DNA of 64,000 nucleotides from JAUIAI01 sp041396685 (GTDB taxonomy: Bacteria; Pseudomonadota; Gammaproteobacteria; Burkholderiales; Burkholderiaceae_E). The notes beneath the pieces were generated by a model that made no database searches, was not told where the DNA came from, and saw nothing but the letters and a program-made list of their open reading frames with translations. The position numbers were made by a program, and so were the translations under genes. Position 1 is the stretch's first letter. Each line of letters opens with the position of its first letter. The stretch is taken from the NCBI GenBank assembly GCA_041396685.1, contig JAWKYD010000007.1:62001-126000 (forward strand), given 5' to 3'. Below are positions 61,595 through 64,000 of the stretch, piece after piece.

Positions 61595-63805
61595 ATGGAA
61601 GTCGCGTTCACCGAAGAGATCGAATCCCTCAAGCTGGGTGCCGGCGATGTCTTTCACGGCGAGGGCATCCTGGCCGTGACCAAGGCCTTGCTGCAGTCGG
61701 GAGTCGCCTATGTCGGCGGCTATCAGGGGGCGCCTGTATCGCACCTGCTCGATGTCATGGTGCAGGCGCGCGAACTGATGGACGAACTCGGTGTGCACGT
61801 CGAGGCCTGCACCAACGAGGCATCGGCCGCCGCCATGCTCGGCGCCTCGATCAACTATCCGGTGCGCGGCGCGGTCACCTGGAAGTCCATCGTCGGCACC
61901 AACGTGGCCGCCGACGCCTTGTCCAATCTGAGCTCACCGGGTGTCAAGGGGGGCGCGCTGATCATCGTCGGCGAGGACTTCGGCGAGGGCGCCAGCGTGA
62001 TCCAGGAGCGCACCCATGCGTATGCGCTCAAGTCGTCCATCTGGCTGCTCGATCCGCGCCCGGCGCTGCAGAACATCGTGCGCATGGTCGAACAGGGTTT
62101 CGAACTCTCGGAGGCCTCCAACACGCCGGTATTTCTCGAATTGCGCATTCGCGCCTGCCACGTGCGCGGCTCTTTCATCTGCAACGACAATCGTCGCTCG
62201 CCGATCTCCACCCGCACGCGGCTGGCGGCCCCGGCCGGCTTCGACTACGACCGGCTCGCACATCCGCCGGCCACGTTCGTGCAGGAGAAGCTCAAGGCCG
62301 ACGTGCGCCTGCCGGCCGCGCGGCGCTTCATCGTCGAGCGTCAACTGAACGAGATCTTCGAGGCCGAGCGCGACGACCTGGGCATCATCGTGCAGGGGGG
62401 ATTGTTCAACAACCTGGTGCGCGCGTTGCAGAAGCTCGGTCTGGCCGATGGCATCGGTCGCCCGGCGATTCCCGTGTTGTGCCTGAACGTCGTGCATCCG
62501 CTGGTACCCGAGCAGATCGACGAATTTTGTCGCGGGCGGGCGGTGCTGATCGTCGAGGAGGGCCAACCCGAGTATCTCGAGCAGGCGATCGCCTCGATCC
62601 TGCGCCGCGCCGGCAACGATGTGCGGCTGCACGGCAAAGACATGCTGCCGATGGCCGGCGAGCTCGACACCGAGGCCATCCTGCGTGGCCTGCTGCCGTT
62701 TATGGCCGAGCATGGCGGCGAGAATGGTGCGCTGGCGAGCGCGCGTGCGCGGCTCGATGCGCTGGCCGGGCGCCGCCAGGCGGCTTCGGCCAGTGCCGGC
62801 GGACCGGTGCCGCCGCGGCCGCCGACGTTTTGCATCGGTTGTCCGGAACGGCCGGTGTTTTCGGCGCTCAAGCAGGTGCGCGAGACCGTGGGGCCCACCC
62901 ACTACGCGGCCGACATCGGCTGCCATGCGTTCGCCACGTTCGCACCGTTCTCGATGGGCAACTCGATCCTCGGCTACGGCATGAGCCTGGCCAGCGCGGC
63001 CGGCGTCTCGCCGCTGTCGGACGCGCGGCCGCTGGCCGTGATGGGTGATGGCGGCTTCTGGCACAACGGTCTGCTCTCGGGCGTGGTCTCGAATCTGCTG
63101 AACCAGGGCGACGGCGTGTTGATGATCATGAAGAACGGCTATACCTCGGCCACCGGCACGCAGGAGGTCATCTCCACGCCCGGCGACGAGCAGCGCCAGC
63201 GCGCCCGCGAGACCAGCGCCACGCACACCGAACGCACGATCGAGAACACCTTGCGCGGGCTCGGCGTGCGCTGGCTGCGCACGGTGCACACCTATCGCGT
63301 CACCGAGATGAAGCGCACGCTGACCGATGCGTTTACCGATCTCGAGCCTGGCCTCAAGGTCGTGATCGCCGAGGGTGAATGCCAGCTCGAACGCCAACGC
63401 CGCCTGCGGCCGATGCTCGCCACGGCGCTCGAGCGAGGCGAGCGCACCGTCAAGACGCGTTTCGGCATCGACGCCAATGTCTGCAGCGGTGACCACGCCT
63501 GCATACGAATCTCGGGTTGCCCGGCGCTCGGCGTGGCCGACAGCGGCGATCCGCTCAAGCCGGATCCGGTCGCGCAGGTGTCCGAGCAGTGCGTGGGCTG
63601 CGGCCTGTGCGGTGAGAATGCGCACGCGGCCACGCTGTGCCCGAGTTTCTACCGCACCGAATGGGTACGCAATCCCGGCCGGCTCGATCTCCTGCGCGAC
63701 CGTTTGTCGCGCTGGTTGCGCGGCCGGCTCGCGACCGGTGCCGGTAGCCCGCCTTCGGTGGCCGGCGGCGTGCGCTCTCTCGAACGAAATCGGGTGCAGG
63801 CATGA
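61595..63805 (+). CDS. Indolepyruvate ferredoxin oxidoreductase alpha subunit (IorA-like)
   Basis: A 736-residue thiamine-diphosphate enzyme. The N-terminal half is the pyrimidine-binding domain (GYQGAPVSHLLDVM, CTNEASAAAMLGAS). The C-terminal half has the TPP motif VMGDGGFWHNGLLSGVVSN through MIMKNGYTSATGTQ. A cysteine-rich ferredoxin segment closes it (CIGCPER near residue 410, CSGDHACIRISGCPAL and CVGCGLCGENAHAATLCPSF near the end). It converts arylpyruvates to arylacetyl-CoA with ferredoxin as acceptor. GGGAG-type site and ATG 61595 are clear. Its stop overlaps the start of the beta subunit. Some relatives in aerobes form a single fused protein; here the subunits are separate. Confidence 0.92.
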   Translation: MEVAFTEEIESLKLGAGDVFHGEGILAVTKALLQSGVAYVGGYQGAPVSHLLDVMVQARELMDELGVHVEACTNEASAAAMLGASINYPVRGAVTWKSIVGTNVAADALSNLSSPGVKGGALIIVGEDFGEGASVIQERTHAYALKSSIWLLDPRPALQNIVRMVEQGFELSEASNTPVFLELRIRACHVRGSFICNDNRRSPISTRTRLAAPAGFDYDRLAHPPATFVQEKLKADVRLPAARRFIVERQLNEIFEAERDDLGIIVQGGLFNNLVRALQKLGLADGIGRPAIPVLCLNVVHPLVPEQIDEFCRGRAVLIVEEGQPEYLEQAIASILRRAGNDVRLHGKDMLPMAGELDTEAILRGLLPFMAEHGGENGALASARARLDALAGRRQAASASAGGPVPPRPPTFCIGCPERPVFSALKQVRETVGPTHYAADIGCHAFATFAPFSMGNSILGYGMSLASAAGVSPLSDARPLAVMGDGGFWHNGLLSGVVSNLLNQGDGVLMIMKNGYTSATGTQEVISTPGDEQRQRARETSATHTERTIENTLRGLGVRWLRTVHTYRVTEMKRTLTDAFTDLEPGLKVVIAEGECQLERQRRLRPMLATALERGERTVKTRFGIDANVCSGDHACIRISGCPALGVADSGDPLKPDPVAQVSEQCVGCGLCGENAHAATLCPSFYRTEWVRNPGRLDLLRDRLSRWLRGRLATGAGSPPSVAGGVRSLERNRVQA

Positions 63806-64000
63806 GCGCCTCTCACGGCGATCGGAATGAACCGGGCTCCCAGCCGATTCGCACCGGCCTCGACCGGGTCGAATCCGCGCCGGACACGCGCGGTGCCGAT
63901 CGCATCCGTGTCGAACCGGTGAAACTGTTGATCCTCGCGCTCGGCGGCGAGGGCGGCGGGGTGCTCGCGCGCTGGCTGGTCGAGGCCGGCATCCGCGCCG
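63802..64000 (+). CDS. Indolepyruvate oxidoreductase beta subunit (IorB-like), 5' end only
   Basis: ATG 63802 overlaps the IorA stop (ATGA) and the frame stays open to the right edge, giving 66 residues. After a hydrophilic lead of about 40 residues comes VKLLILALGGEGGGVLARWL, the nucleotide-binding-like start of the IorB/PorG gamma domain. The long N-terminal lead is unusual for simple IorB. The rest of the gene lies outside the window. Confidence 0.85.
   Translation, partial: MSASHGDRNEPGSQPIRTGLDRVESAPDTRGADRIRVEPVKLLILALGGEGGGVLARWLVEAGIRA

Overview
The window is GC-rich, densely coded, single-copy chromosomal DNA. It has no rRNA, tRNA, CRISPR array or insertion sequence that I could recognise. 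The gene content points to a betaproteobacterium, most likely Burkholderiales-like: two complete LIV-type (branched-chain amino acid family) ABC transporters tied to acyl-CoA ligases, a TRAP transporter, an IorAB-type oxidoreductase and several putative lipoproteins with N-terminal regulatory-like domains. This placement is inference from gene content, not from a marker gene.

Layout. 1-2355: end of a TRAP transporter operon with an SDR dehydrogenase. 2421-11848: stress and redox genes (hemerythrin-like protein, large MalT-type LuxR regulator, two GST-fold proteins, a sorbosone-dehydrogenase-like lipoprotein, ahpC-ahpF). 11909-16940: an MFS exporter with a broken 5' end, an epimerase fused to a membrane domain, and an SDR. 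16998-27019: one long leftward operon, mostly with overlapping genes, that reads as an electron conduit across the cell envelope: b-type membrane cytochrome, 21-haem c cytochrome, 17-haem c cytochrome, TPR-beta-barrel porin, CcmI-like TPR protein, FAD/Fe-S oxidoreductase, cytochrome b561-like protein and molybdopterin enzyme. 27559-34900: two paralogous putative lipoproteins (the second truncated), a lipase lipoprotein, an HhH protein and a 5'-truncated MFS gene. 34988-39068: YigZ, a reductive-dehalogenase-like Fe-S protein, a patatin phospholipase, a strong terminator and a Crp/Fnr regulator.

39291-47943 is the first LIV cluster: acyl-CoA synthetase, ATPase, two permeases, binding protein, second ATPase and a PaaK-like ligase. 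48159-53959 holds a WD40-caspase lipoprotein and a further lipoprotein. 54051-59110 is the second LIV cluster, followed by GMP reductase, an FMN reductase, a PaaY-like gamma-carbonic-anhydrase-fold protein and an indolepyruvate ferredoxin oxidoreductase pair that runs off the right edge. Together the ligases, IorAB and PaaY-like protein suggest uptake of aryl or fatty carboxylates and their activation to CoA thioesters.

The most notable system is the 17-27 kb operon. It has the parts list of a porin-cytochrome extracellular electron transfer conduit of the PCC3 kind described for neutrophilic iron oxidisers (from memory). Unusual features are the shortened cytochrome b with a probable CTG start, a molybdopterin enzyme without an export signal, and ferredoxin motifs that each lack one cysteine. 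Several genes in the window are damaged: the MFS 5' end, the truncated lipoprotein paralogue and the truncated MFS. These suggest local decay or sequence errors.
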